From the NCBI GenBank assembly GCA_964625175.1, contig CAZVAO010000038.1:1-19368 (forward strand): DNA of 19,368 nucleotides. Reading direction: 5' to 3'. A model generated the notes under the pieces. The model searched no databases, had not been told where the DNA came from, and saw only the letters and a list, made by a program, of their open reading frames with translations. This stretch comes from CAZVAO01 sp964625175. Lineage in GTDB: Bacteria; Bacillota; UBA994; PWPR01. Shown piece by piece: positions 8,255-15,448 of the stretch (its first letter is position 1; every line of letters begins with the position of its first letter). The translations under genes were made by a program, and so were the position numbers.

Positions 8255-8283
8255 TTGACAATGGTTGAGATATTGAGTATAAT
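8255..8283 (+). promoter_or_regulatory. Sigma-A promoter of the AOR operon T-box leader
   Basis: A perfect TTGACA (8255-8260) and a perfect TATAAT (8278-8283) are separated by 17 nt. This is a full consensus promoter, so initiation should be strong and control is expected downstream, at the T-box. Its start should be near 8290, the exact 5' end of the folded T-box leader. Confidence 0.9.
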
Positions 8284-8290
8284 ACCTTTA

Positions 8291-8537
8291 ATCCGATGAA
8301 GGAAATGAGTAGGTATGTGCATATGACACAGCGATTTAGGGGCGGTGGGAGCCTAAACAGATTGGCATACTGAATGGATTCCTGAGGTGTCAGGTGAAAT
8401 CGAGTAGCCTCGACCGTTTGTCAAACGTTATCTTGGCAAGGTATGTTCGTACCTACAAAGCGTTTTGATGCTGGAAACAGTTTCGAAAAATAGGAGTGGC
8501 AACGCGGTTAATATCGTCTCCAAGTTGAGGCGTTTTT
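8291..8537 (+). promoter_or_regulatory. T-box riboswitch leader, tryptophan (TGG specifier), controlling the AOR operon
   Basis: Stem I is well formed: AGGAA (8300-8304) pairs with TTCCT (8379-8383) and GTATG (8313-8317) with CATAC (8366-8370). They enclose a specifier loop with AGTA (8308-8311) on one strand and TGAATGGA (8371-8378) on the other. The codon before the closing A is TGG (8375-8377), Trp. GATGA before and TGAG after fit the kink-turn. The T-box reads AGTGGCAACGCGG (8495-8507); its TGGC bulge (8497-8500) matches a GCCA acceptor end, as expected for G73 of tRNA-Trp. GGAG/CTCC and ACG/CGT form the antiterminator. CGTCTC (8515-8520) instead pairs with GAGGCG (8527-8532), followed by five Ts, as the terminator. 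The leader ends 30 nt before the first gene. Confidence 0.92.
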
Positions 8538-8567
8538 CTGTTTTAAATTAGGAAAAGAGGTCAAACA

Positions 8568-9284
8568 ATGTATAATCTTAGAGTAACGGTTGAAAAAATT
8601 CTTGGTTTCTGTGACTCCCCCATGCATGTCGGAGATTACTTTGAAGTTCATGGTGGCAAACTCATTCTGCCCCCAGGACAACACATTTGCATCTGGGCAC
8701 TGCAGAGCCTAATGCCGTTTTTCCCCGCCAAACAACGCGTGACACCGAATAGCAACGACTGGATTCCTTACACGGACCACTTTGCTTGTCCCGACCCCAA
8801 CGGCCAGGTCATCTATCGTATTGATCTATTAGATCCTCAGACCAACCAGGTTGTGAAATTGGTGAAGGAAACACCCAAGAGCTATAAACGACTCGTGATT
8901 GATCCGGATTTATGCAGTGGATGCCGCGCTTGTGAGATGGCTTGTAGTGTCGGGCATCATCAGGTCTTCAGTTCTGAGCTCTCTCGTATTGCTGTGATTA
9001 AAGATGAAGCCCAGGGAATTGATTTACCCTCTGCTTGTCACCAATGTGGTGCCGCACCCTGTATTGAAGCCTGCCCGGTTCGGGCGCTTTCTAAAGATCC
9101 TGTAACCCATGCCGTGATTGTTGATGCGGATCTTTGCACGGGCTGCCAGCGCTGTGCTGCGGTTTGCGTGTTTGATACGATTCGCTTTTCTAAAGCCGCT
9201 ATTACGCCATTGATTTGCGATTTATGCAATGGTTCACCCGCCTGTGTCGCTGCCTGTGCTACCGGCGCATTACTCTATAAATAG
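8568..9284 (+). CDS. TIGR04076-like domain fused to a four-[4Fe-4S] ferredoxin; probable electron-transfer subunit of the AOR
   Basis: Two parts. Residues 1-86 resemble the small TIGR04076 family (VTVEKILGFC, HVGDYFEV, CIWALQSLMPFFPAKQR, CPDPNG-x-V-x-YRI), whose function I do not know. Residues 108-238 are a DmsB/HycB-like iron-sulfur module with four Cys clusters: C116-C119-C122-C126, C157-C160-C165-C169, C190-C193-C196-C200 and C217-C220-C226-C230, enough for four [4Fe-4S] centres. There is no signal peptide or membrane segment, so it is cytoplasmic. It is the first gene of the Trp T-box operon; the AOR gene follows 14 nt after its stop. Ferredoxin-like subunits of this kind carry electrons for AOR complexes (such as AorA of aromatic-degrading bacteria). 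The start ATG has an AGAGG ribosome site. Confidence 0.88.
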   Translation: MYNLRVTVEKILGFCDSPMHVGDYFEVHGGKLILPPGQHICIWALQSLMPFFPAKQRVTPNSNDWIPYTDHFACPDPNGQVIYRIDLLDPQTNQVVKLVKETPKSYKRLVIDPDLCSGCRACEMACSVGHHQVFSSELSRIAVIKDEAQGIDLPSACHQCGAAPCIEACPVRALSKDPVTHAVIVDADLCTGCQRCAAVCVFDTIRFSKAAITPLICDLCNGSPACVAACATGALLYK

Positions 9285-9298
9285 AAAGGGTGTTATTT

Positions 9299-11167
9299 AT
9301 GCACGGCTATACCGGAAAACGTCTTCGCATTAATTTGACTAGCCAAAGCTTTATTATTGAAAAGCTTCCCCAAAACTTTGCCACTGATTACATTGGTGGC
9401 AGAGGCTTCAACATGAAAACACTCTTTGATGAAGTGCCAGCAGACTGCGATCCCTTAGGACCCAAAAATAAGTTAATTATCGGCGTTGGACCCCTCTCAG
9501 GCACCAATTTTTCTGGATCTGCACGCGTCAATTTTTCTGGGAAGTCCCCGCAAACGGGCATATTGGGCGATTCTAATGCTGGAGGCTTTTTTGGACCCGA
9601 AGTTAAATTCGCCGGCTATGATCAAATTATCATAGAAGGCAAGGCTCCCAAATTCTGCTATTTGGCAATTAAGAACGACACCATTCGATTTATGGACGCC
9701 CACCACCTCAAAGGTCTCGATGTTTGGCAAACCAATGCTCAGATCCTTACGGAGCTGCAAGACAAGCGCACTCAAATTGCCTGTGTCGGTCCCGCAGCAG
9801 AGAACGGTGTTAAATACGCGGGCATCTTTTGTAATCTAGTGCGTGCCGCTGCCCGAACGGGTCTTGGCACCCTCTTGGCCGCCAAAAATGTCAAAGCCAT
9901 TGCCATTCGCGGAACGCTGCCTGTAACCATCGCTGATCCACCAGCATTTATGGAAGCGGTCGGCCAAGTCAACCAAAACATTTTGGATCATGTGGAGTAT
10001 CCCACCCGATTTAGGCTAGGAACGACTGTATTGGTCAGTGCCTTGAACAATTACGGATGCCTTTCAACCCATCATTATCAAACCGGATGCTTTCCAGAGG
10101 TTGATCAAATAAGTGGCGAGCACCTTGCCGACACCTACAAGACCAAAAATAAGGGTTGCTTTGCTTGCAATATTCCTTGTAGCCGCTTCTATGAAATTAA
10201 TGAAGGCAAATTTAAGGGTTTAAAAAGTGAAGGACCAGAGTTTGAGGGGTTAGCTGGCTTTTCCTCAAAGCTCGGCATTAGTGACCTACCTACAACCCTA
10301 AAATGTGTGGACCTCTGTAATCGCTACGGCATCGATGTGATTTCAGCTGCCGAGTGTATTGGCTTTGCGATGGAACTCTGGCAGCGCGAATTAATCGATA
10401 TTGAAACCACTCAAGGGCTCGATCTATCTTGGGGTAATGGCGATGCTGTGCTTGCCTTGCTTGATCAAATAGCCTTGCGCCAAGGCTTTGGTGACTTATT
10501 GGCCGATGGTGTAGTTGCAGCCGCCCATAAACTTGGTGATTTCGCGCTTCCTTATGCGTTTCATGTTAAGGGTCTCGAATTCTTTATGGCTGATCCCCGC
10601 GGCATAAAGGGCTATGCCCTTGGTCTAGCCGTCGCTTCGCGTGGTGGTGATCACTTACGATCTGAACCCTGGTTTGAATTTACCAATGATGCGGCAGAAG
10701 GTCTGCGCCGTTTTGGCACGGCTGATGCGGCCTTTCGTCTCAAATACCGTGGCAAAGGACGCGTCGTCAAGCACTATGAAGAGCTTTGTGCCTTAGCGGA
10801 TAGCCTTAATGTTTGTAAAAACACAGTCGTTAATATGGAAATTGTCGATTACGATGCCGCTGCCAAGTTATTAAGTAGTTTAACAGGCATCCTCTTTACG
10901 CCCCAAAAAATCCAACAAGCCGCAGAACGAATAATCAACTTGGAGCGGCTCTATCTCCAAAAATGTGGATTGACGCGCAAGGACGATAGCTTACCCCGCC
11001 GATTTACCCACGAACCCCTGCCCGCAGATTCGCGGGAATCCGCAGGTAGCGTCGTTGAGCTTGATTATATGCTAGACGAGTACTATCTAGCCCGTGGTTG
11101 GGACGTTAAGACTGGCTTGCCGTCGCCATCCAAACTTCAAGACCTTGGCCTTAGCCCGCTGTTGTAA
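9299..11167 (+). CDS. Aldehyde:ferredoxin oxidoreductase family protein (tungsten/molybdenum bis-pterin enzyme)
   Basis: AOR-family enzymes interconvert aldehydes and carboxylic acids at a tungstopterin (or molybdopterin) site, with ferredoxin as partner. The 622-residue length is typical. The N-terminal domain has GRGFNMKTLFDE and the GPLSGTNFSGSAR and GGFFGPEVKFAGYD pterin-contact regions. The [4Fe-4S] ligands are CFACNIPC (C287, C290, C294) and C506 in DSLNVCK, the spacing of the archaeal enzyme. DPRG-x-KGYAL and RGGDHLR lie between them. The frame can begin at GTG 9290, but AAAGGG lies 8 nt before ATG 9299, which I chose. Substrate is not evident; the Trp T-box hints at an indole or other aromatic aldehyde/acid (inference). 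No MoaD-like or maturation gene is adjacent. A strong terminator follows. Confidence 0.93.
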   Translation: MHGYTGKRLRINLTSQSFIIEKLPQNFATDYIGGRGFNMKTLFDEVPADCDPLGPKNKLIIGVGPLSGTNFSGSARVNFSGKSPQTGILGDSNAGGFFGPEVKFAGYDQIIIEGKAPKFCYLAIKNDTIRFMDAHHLKGLDVWQTNAQILTELQDKRTQIACVGPAAENGVKYAGIFCNLVRAAARTGLGTLLAAKNVKAIAIRGTLPVTIADPPAFMEAVGQVNQNILDHVEYPTRFRLGTTVLVSALNNYGCLSTHHYQTGCFPEVDQISGEHLADTYKTKNKGCFACNIPCSRFYEINEGKFKGLKSEGPEFEGLAGFSSKLGISDLPTTLKCVDLCNRYGIDVISAAECIGFAMELWQRELIDIETTQGLDLSWGNGDAVLALLDQIALRQGFGDLLADGVVAAAHKLGDFALPYAFHVKGLEFFMADPRGIKGYALGLAVASRGGDHLRSEPWFEFTNDAAEGLRRFGTADAAFRLKYRGKGRVVKHYEELCALADSLNVCKNTVVNMEIVDYDAAAKLLSSLTGILFTPQKIQQAAERIINLERLYLQKCGLTRKDDSLPRRFTHEPLPADSRESAGSVVELDYMLDEYYLARGWDVKTGLPSPSKLQDLGLSPLL

Positions 11168-11192
11168 GTGCCTCATAACACCATAATAGAAT

Positions 11193-11230
11193 GGATTCCG
11201 CTCTCACAATGAGGCGGAATCCGTTTTTGT
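11193..11230 (+). terminator. Terminator of the AOR operon
   Basis: GGATTCCGC (11193-11201) pairs with GCGGAATCC (11214-11222), extended by CTC/GAG inside after one bulged T. It is followed by GTTTTTGTTTT. It lies 25 nt after the AOR stop. Confidence 0.92.
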
Positions 11231-11294
11231 TTTAATTACACTTTTCTCGTTTATCCGCGAACCTTACATTTGCTTCTGTTAGCTAATCTGACAG

Positions 11295-11324
11295 ACAAAA
11301 AAGAGCACACCTCGCATGCTCTTT
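11295..11324 (-). terminator. Terminator of the surface-protein/prepilin genes
   Basis: On the minus strand AAAGAGCA (11324-11317) pairs with TGCTCTTT (11307-11300), continuing into a T run. It lies 80 nt after the prepilin stop and faces the AOR terminator, so the two convergent units are insulated. The remaining sequence between 11168 and 11404 holds no gene that I can see. Confidence 0.87.
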
Positions 11325-11404
11325 CGTATTCGATTCATTCATTTTTGACTTTTACTCAAGCTCTGTTTTCTGAGTGAGGGAGAAACCACATAGATATTTA
11401 ATCC

Positions 11405-12043
11405 TTAGCGCAGTGTATAGCTGACACTGGTATGATTGTGGGTACTGTTAATATCGTAAAAATAGCTGGTGACTTTGATCTGCGTTACATAGATCGCGCT
11501 GCCACCCGGAATCACATATAGATCATTGTTGAATGCTTGCCAGGTTTGCCCATTGCCATCAACCCATTCACTTGTGTTGCCTTCAGTCGGCCACTTATTT
11601 TTGGCAACCTCTTCGGGAGTGACCCCACGAAAATCAACAAGATTTGATGGATATGAAACAGAGATCACAAACCGATCACTACCTTCAAAGGTCTCAAGCC
11701 CAACCTCATAGGCCAAATATTCCGGCATATTCGATAGTACGAGTGGTAAATCAGCCGCAAGTTCAGCATCGTCCTCCAAATAGGGGGATTGAAGCATTTG
11801 GATTCTTCCTAATGCACAACTGACAATATCATCGCTCTGTGTTTCGGCTTCTTTACCTGCCACATAGCGTTGAAGCTCTTCAAGTGCTGCGCCCATCTCC
11901 ACTTCTAATTTCCGTATATGCGCAGCTGTTGATGATCTCATTAAGAGCGGCATTGCTAGCCCTACAATTAAAATAAAAATCCCCAATGTTACCAGCATCT
12001 CAATGAGTGTAAACCCCTGATGATTACTTATTCGATTTTTCAC
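11405..12043 (-). CDS. Type IV prepilin-like protein (pseudopilin)
   Basis: A 212-residue protein with a short basic leader ending in G10, then FTLIEMLVTLG and a hydrophobic stretch to about residue 35. This is the class III prepilin signal: cleavage by a PilD/ComC peptidase after G10, methylation of F11, and E15 as the assembly-determining Glu5 of the mature pilin. The rest is an unrecognised, mostly polar globular domain starting with a helical EMGAALEELQRYVAGKEAE segment. The frame can start at GTG 12052, but the AGAGGGG site fits the GTG at 12043 (about 10 nt spacing), giving a normal 10-residue leader. It lies 31 nt after the large secreted protein gene, probably in one transcript. No pilus ATPase, platform or peptidase gene is nearby, so it must use machinery encoded elsewhere. 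Confidence 0.85.
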   Translation of the reverse strand: MKNRISNHQGFTLIEMLVTLGIFILIVGLAMPLLMRSSTAAHIRKLEVEMGAALEELQRYVAGKEAETQSDDIVSCALGRIQMLQSPYLEDDAELAADLPLVLSNMPEYLAYEVGLETFEGSDRFVISVSYPSNLVDFRGVTPEEVAKNKWPTEGNTSEWVDGNGQTWQAFNNDLYVIPGGSAIYVTQIKVTSYFYDINSTHNHTSVSYTLR

Positions 12044-12074
12044 AACGACCACACCCCTCTACTTAATCTATCGC

Positions 12075-15000
12075 TTACTTGCTAATGGTTATGGGTTCCT
12101 TGTTACTGGTCCACTGAACATTAAACCCTAATTCTTCGGCAATCATGCGAATCGGCACCATCAAGCGCCCCTTTTGATTGATGTAAGGCGCTTGTGTTAG
12201 TTTAGACCACTGTCCGTTAATCCAAGCGTAGTCCTGACCAACCGATACAATAATCTCTGTATCGCCGCGCACATAAGTCGCCGTCTTAGTCGCAGCATCC
12301 CAAAAAACCTCTGCCCTAAGTTGCTCTACAAAACGCACAGGTACCATCGTCGTTCCCAAAAGAAATGTCGGTGTCCCGTAGATGCCCTCGACTCCAATTT
12401 GCAGTACGAGCGGTTCGACTGGAGCGTCATAAAAAATCTTGACCTCGTAGTTGAAGAACAAATAACGTTCATCCAGTATATTGACTTGAACAATGTTCTC
12501 GCCAGGCTGCAAGTCTGTTACTTGTCCCGAGTAAGTCTTCGTAGGAATGAAGAAATCCTCCTCTTTGTTGCCAATTCCGATACGGAGCATCGCGTATGGA
12601 TTGTTGATGGTAATCGTTGCGGTTGGGCTACTCACATAACGGGGGGCCCTAACCACATCATTGCCACTAGTCCCACCGCTTGATCCATTGTATTTAATCA
12701 CTAGTTCAACATACACATCGCTAACATCGGTCTGTGCGAAAACATTCAAGGTGGTCGCCGCTAACGACGAATAGCTAAACTGGCCATTACCATTCGTGGT
12801 GCCCACATTAGACCCATTGATTGAGATCATGCGGTCCGCAAGAGGTTGGCCTTCGGCATCCTGATAAGTCAATGTAATCGTATTTAGACCACTTACTAAA
12901 GATGCTGGATCCGAAACTAATTCAGCTGTCCCAATTGGAATCTCGGCTAAAAGCTGATCACTATCGTCACCCTGGGTCCCCAGATAGATCTGGAGAACGG
13001 GTACAACTCCCGCATATTCAATCTCGGTGTGGTTCAGGTTTTTGACGAGGACCTTAAGATCGTAACTGTCTGCACCCTCTATGATGCCATCGCCCACCAC
13101 ATTATTACTTCCACTTGCAGCACTTAGGGTTGCGCTCGCATCTGTGCCAAGATTAACAAACTGATAGCTGAGGTCGAGTGGCAAAGGATCTCCATCGGAT
13201 GGATTAATCACTGTAAACGCTAAGGGCGTCGTGAAAAACTCTGTAATCTCACCCGCGGTATCACTTGTAAAGTTAAGTTGGGTGCTCATAACGTCGACGA
13301 CTGCCTCACCCGTTTGGGTGCCATCCGCACTACTTGCTCGAAAAACGATTGTCTCAGAGGTGGTTCCTTGACACGTATGAATAATATGGATGCCATCGTT
13401 CATTATATTGGCATTAATTTCAATCGAGCCGATGGTTCGTCTCCCAATCCCATCCTCAAAGATATCGATTATAGCTGGTACCACTCGAAGGCCGTTATCA
13501 TCGCGCACGGTAAGCACATATTCCTGCTCTTGCCCTGGGCTGGCCACGTCTTTATCAACTGTGACACTCCAAACATCACTTCCGAGAATTGAAACCCCAT
13601 TTTCCACCACCGCCATCAACGTTGCCGTGCTGTCACTATTTAAATGGTAGACCACAAAATTCAAACTACCACTACCTTCGACCATCCAATCTTCAACTGT
13701 ATACCTACCCCCAATAACGTTGGTTGTCGCATTATTAAGGAAGAGATAGGCTTTCTCTCCATCGTAAACACCCGCTTCATTTAAACCACTTGTTACTGTG
13801 CGTTTGTACTGGGGATTACTAACACCGTATATATCGTGTCCGTAATAAATAATGGCATTATTAACAGGCGTGCCGTCATATTCTGTAACCGTGATGGTTT
13901 GATCTTGCTCTTCGCCTGTGTACACAATCGCGTTTCCAATGGACACCTGGTAACTTGCCGCGGTAAAAGAGCCTGAATCGCGGAAAATCTGACGATAATA
14001 GCCCTCTTGCAAGGCATAAACCTCGATTGAATATTGGAATTCACCGCCTTGATACAAAGGAATCACCGCCCGGCTGACGTCCTCTCCCAAGAATTGCTTC
14101 GCCAGTAGACCAGCAGGTAACAGGGTTGGATAGGCAGAGCCACCCAGGTCGCGCGTCATGAGTGTATGGATAATCTGCTGACTCTCACCAGGCGCATAGT
14201 ATTTGAAGACATAGCCTCCATTGGTATGGTTAATCGGTGTTCCACTATCATAAAATACAAGATCATCTTGATTAGAAAGGCCATCTTGACCCCCAAAGTC
14301 GAGCTCTAACTGTCCCGTTTTAATACCGCTTAAGAGCCCCATCCCGATCATAGTATCCTCAGCGGCCTCTAAGACCTCTAATTCCGTTTGGCCAACTGCA
14401 ATCTGCAGCGTTCCCGCTTTTAACGTTGTTTCTATGGTGTAGGAACCCGGTTCCAGCTTCTTCAATGCGGCAATATTAAAGGGAGAATAGGTTAAATTAG
14501 TAGAAATACCCGAATTAACGAGGAGCGTCAGGTCATCAACAACGGTGATCAACGCATCATCTTCATCGAGCAAGCGTGTATAAAACTGATGATTGCTAAT
14601 CAAATGGTCGCCATCAATATAAGCATCCGGCAAATTAGATAGGCTAACCTCAATATTACTGTGCAAGATCCCCTCACTAAAAGCTGCAGGATAAGCCCCA
14701 ACATCGAGCGGGATGGCATCCACACTTCCGGTCACCACCACGATACCACCACTAATCGCAGTGCCCGCATCTGGCTGACCCATCTCTAAGACAATCTCTA
14801 ATACTCCGCCATGATCAAATGCATTCCCAGCATCAATCATAAAACCAAACACACCGTTATCAGCTATTTCATAAGTACTTAGGAAGGCTTCTCCTTGATA
14901 ACGCAGACCAATATCCTGCCCCGCAGCATCTGGAGCCGTTCCTGTAATCGCCAAAAAACCAGTCATCGAACTCTGATAGGATAGCGCTTGATCCAAGGTT

Positions 15001-15434
15001 ACTTCAGGAATAACCGTATAGGTGGGCAGCTTGATTGACCCCTCACCGAGATCTCTTACCCCATTACCATTGTCATCCAGGAAATAACCGCTACCATCCT
15101 TACGCACCAATTCCGATAATTCCAATTCTAAAGTAAAACTACCCGCTTCATTAGATAAAACATCAAGATAGAAGTAGTTACTATAGATTTCCCCCCCTAT
15201 ACCCGTATGGGGATCAAGGATGTGTTCACCTTGCAAAACGTTGGACAAAACGCCATCGCTGCCCTCTACTTGCACATAGCCATCAATCCGCGTGAAGGTA
15301 AACCCCTCGGTGAGATTAATCGTTGACTCATACAGCACAATCTCATAGGAATTAGCAACCGCTTGTCCATTTAAGGGTAGAGGTAGCAAAAACAATAAGG
15401 TTAGAAAAATCAAGGCTTTTACGACGATTTTCAT
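12075..15434 (-). CDS. Large secreted multidomain protein with Ig-like regions and C-terminal copper-amine-oxidase-N repeats
   Basis: About 1119 residues. The N terminus is a signal peptide (KIVVK, a Leu-rich core, then NGQAVA as probable cleavage region). Residues 120-131 read DDNGNGVRDLGE, a calcium-loop-like motif. The long middle is beta-rich and Gly/Asp/Thr/Ser-rich, resembling stacked Ig-like modules; segments such as VTVDKDVASPGQEQEYVLTV and NTITLTYQDAEGQPLAD look like invasin/Big-type repeats, but boundaries are not clear. The last 96 residues hold two repeats, MVPVRFVEQL...FWD and MVPIRMIAEELGFNVQW, of the copper-amine-oxidase-N type (PF07833), common at the ends of clostridial surface proteins. 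An AGGAGG site 7 nt before ATG 15434 decides the start over the TTG two codons upstream. It starts 14 nt after the preceding gene, so the two are cotranscribed. Binding target unknown. Confidence 0.85.
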   Translation of the reverse strand: MKIVVKALIFLTLLFLLPLPLNGQAVANSYEIVLYESTINLTEGFTFTRIDGYVQVEGSDGVLSNVLQGEHILDPHTGIGGEIYSNYFYLDVLSNEAGSFTLELELSELVRKDGSGYFLDDNGNGVRDLGEGSIKLPTYTVIPEVTLDQALSYQSSMTGFLAITGTAPDAAGQDIGLRYQGEAFLSTYEIADNGVFGFMIDAGNAFDHGGVLEIVLEMGQPDAGTAISGGIVVVTGSVDAIPLDVGAYPAAFSEGILHSNIEVSLSNLPDAYIDGDHLISNHQFYTRLLDEDDALITVVDDLTLLVNSGISTNLTYSPFNIAALKKLEPGSYTIETTLKAGTLQIAVGQTELEVLEAAEDTMIGMGLLSGIKTGQLELDFGGQDGLSNQDDLVFYDSGTPINHTNGGYVFKYYAPGESQQIIHTLMTRDLGGSAYPTLLPAGLLAKQFLGEDVSRAVIPLYQGGEFQYSIEVYALQEGYYRQIFRDSGSFTAASYQVSIGNAIVYTGEEQDQTITVTEYDGTPVNNAIIYYGHDIYGVSNPQYKRTVTSGLNEAGVYDGEKAYLFLNNATTNVIGGRYTVEDWMVEGSGSLNFVVYHLNSDSTATLMAVVENGVSILGSDVWSVTVDKDVASPGQEQEYVLTVRDDNGLRVVPAIIDIFEDGIGRRTIGSIEINANIMNDGIHIIHTCQGTTSETIVFRASSADGTQTGEAVVDVMSTQLNFTSDTAGEITEFFTTPLAFTVINPSDGDPLPLDLSYQFVNLGTDASATLSAASGSNNVVGDGIIEGADSYDLKVLVKNLNHTEIEYAGVVPVLQIYLGTQGDDSDQLLAEIPIGTAELVSDPASLVSGLNTITLTYQDAEGQPLADRMISINGSNVGTTNGNGQFSYSSLAATTLNVFAQTDVSDVYVELVIKYNGSSGGTSGNDVVRAPRYVSSPTATITINNPYAMLRIGIGNKEEDFFIPTKTYSGQVTDLQPGENIVQVNILDERYLFFNYEVKIFYDAPVEPLVLQIGVEGIYGTPTFLLGTTMVPVRFVEQLRAEVFWDAATKTATYVRGDTEIIVSVGQDYAWINGQWSKLTQAPYINQKGRLMVPIRMIAEELGFNVQWTSNKEPITISK

Positions 15435-15448
15435 CAGCAAACCTCCTC

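Noticed and set aside
8371..8382. Reading the specifier of the second T-box as ATT (Ile) instead of TGG
   Set aside because: ATT would overlap the lower Stem I helix (TTCCT pairs with AGGAA). TGG lies in the open loop before the conserved A, and the TGGC bulge fits tRNA-Trp and not tRNA-Ile.
11345..11385. ACTCA/TGAGT hairpin before the prepilin stop region as a second terminator
   Set aside because: The arms are only 5 bp with a long loop, with no clean T run. The hairpin at 11295-11324 is far better.
12321..13650. Plus-strand open frames of 86-120 codons inside the large secreted protein gene
   Set aside because: They are antisense to a strong coding frame, lack ribosome sites and resemble nothing known.
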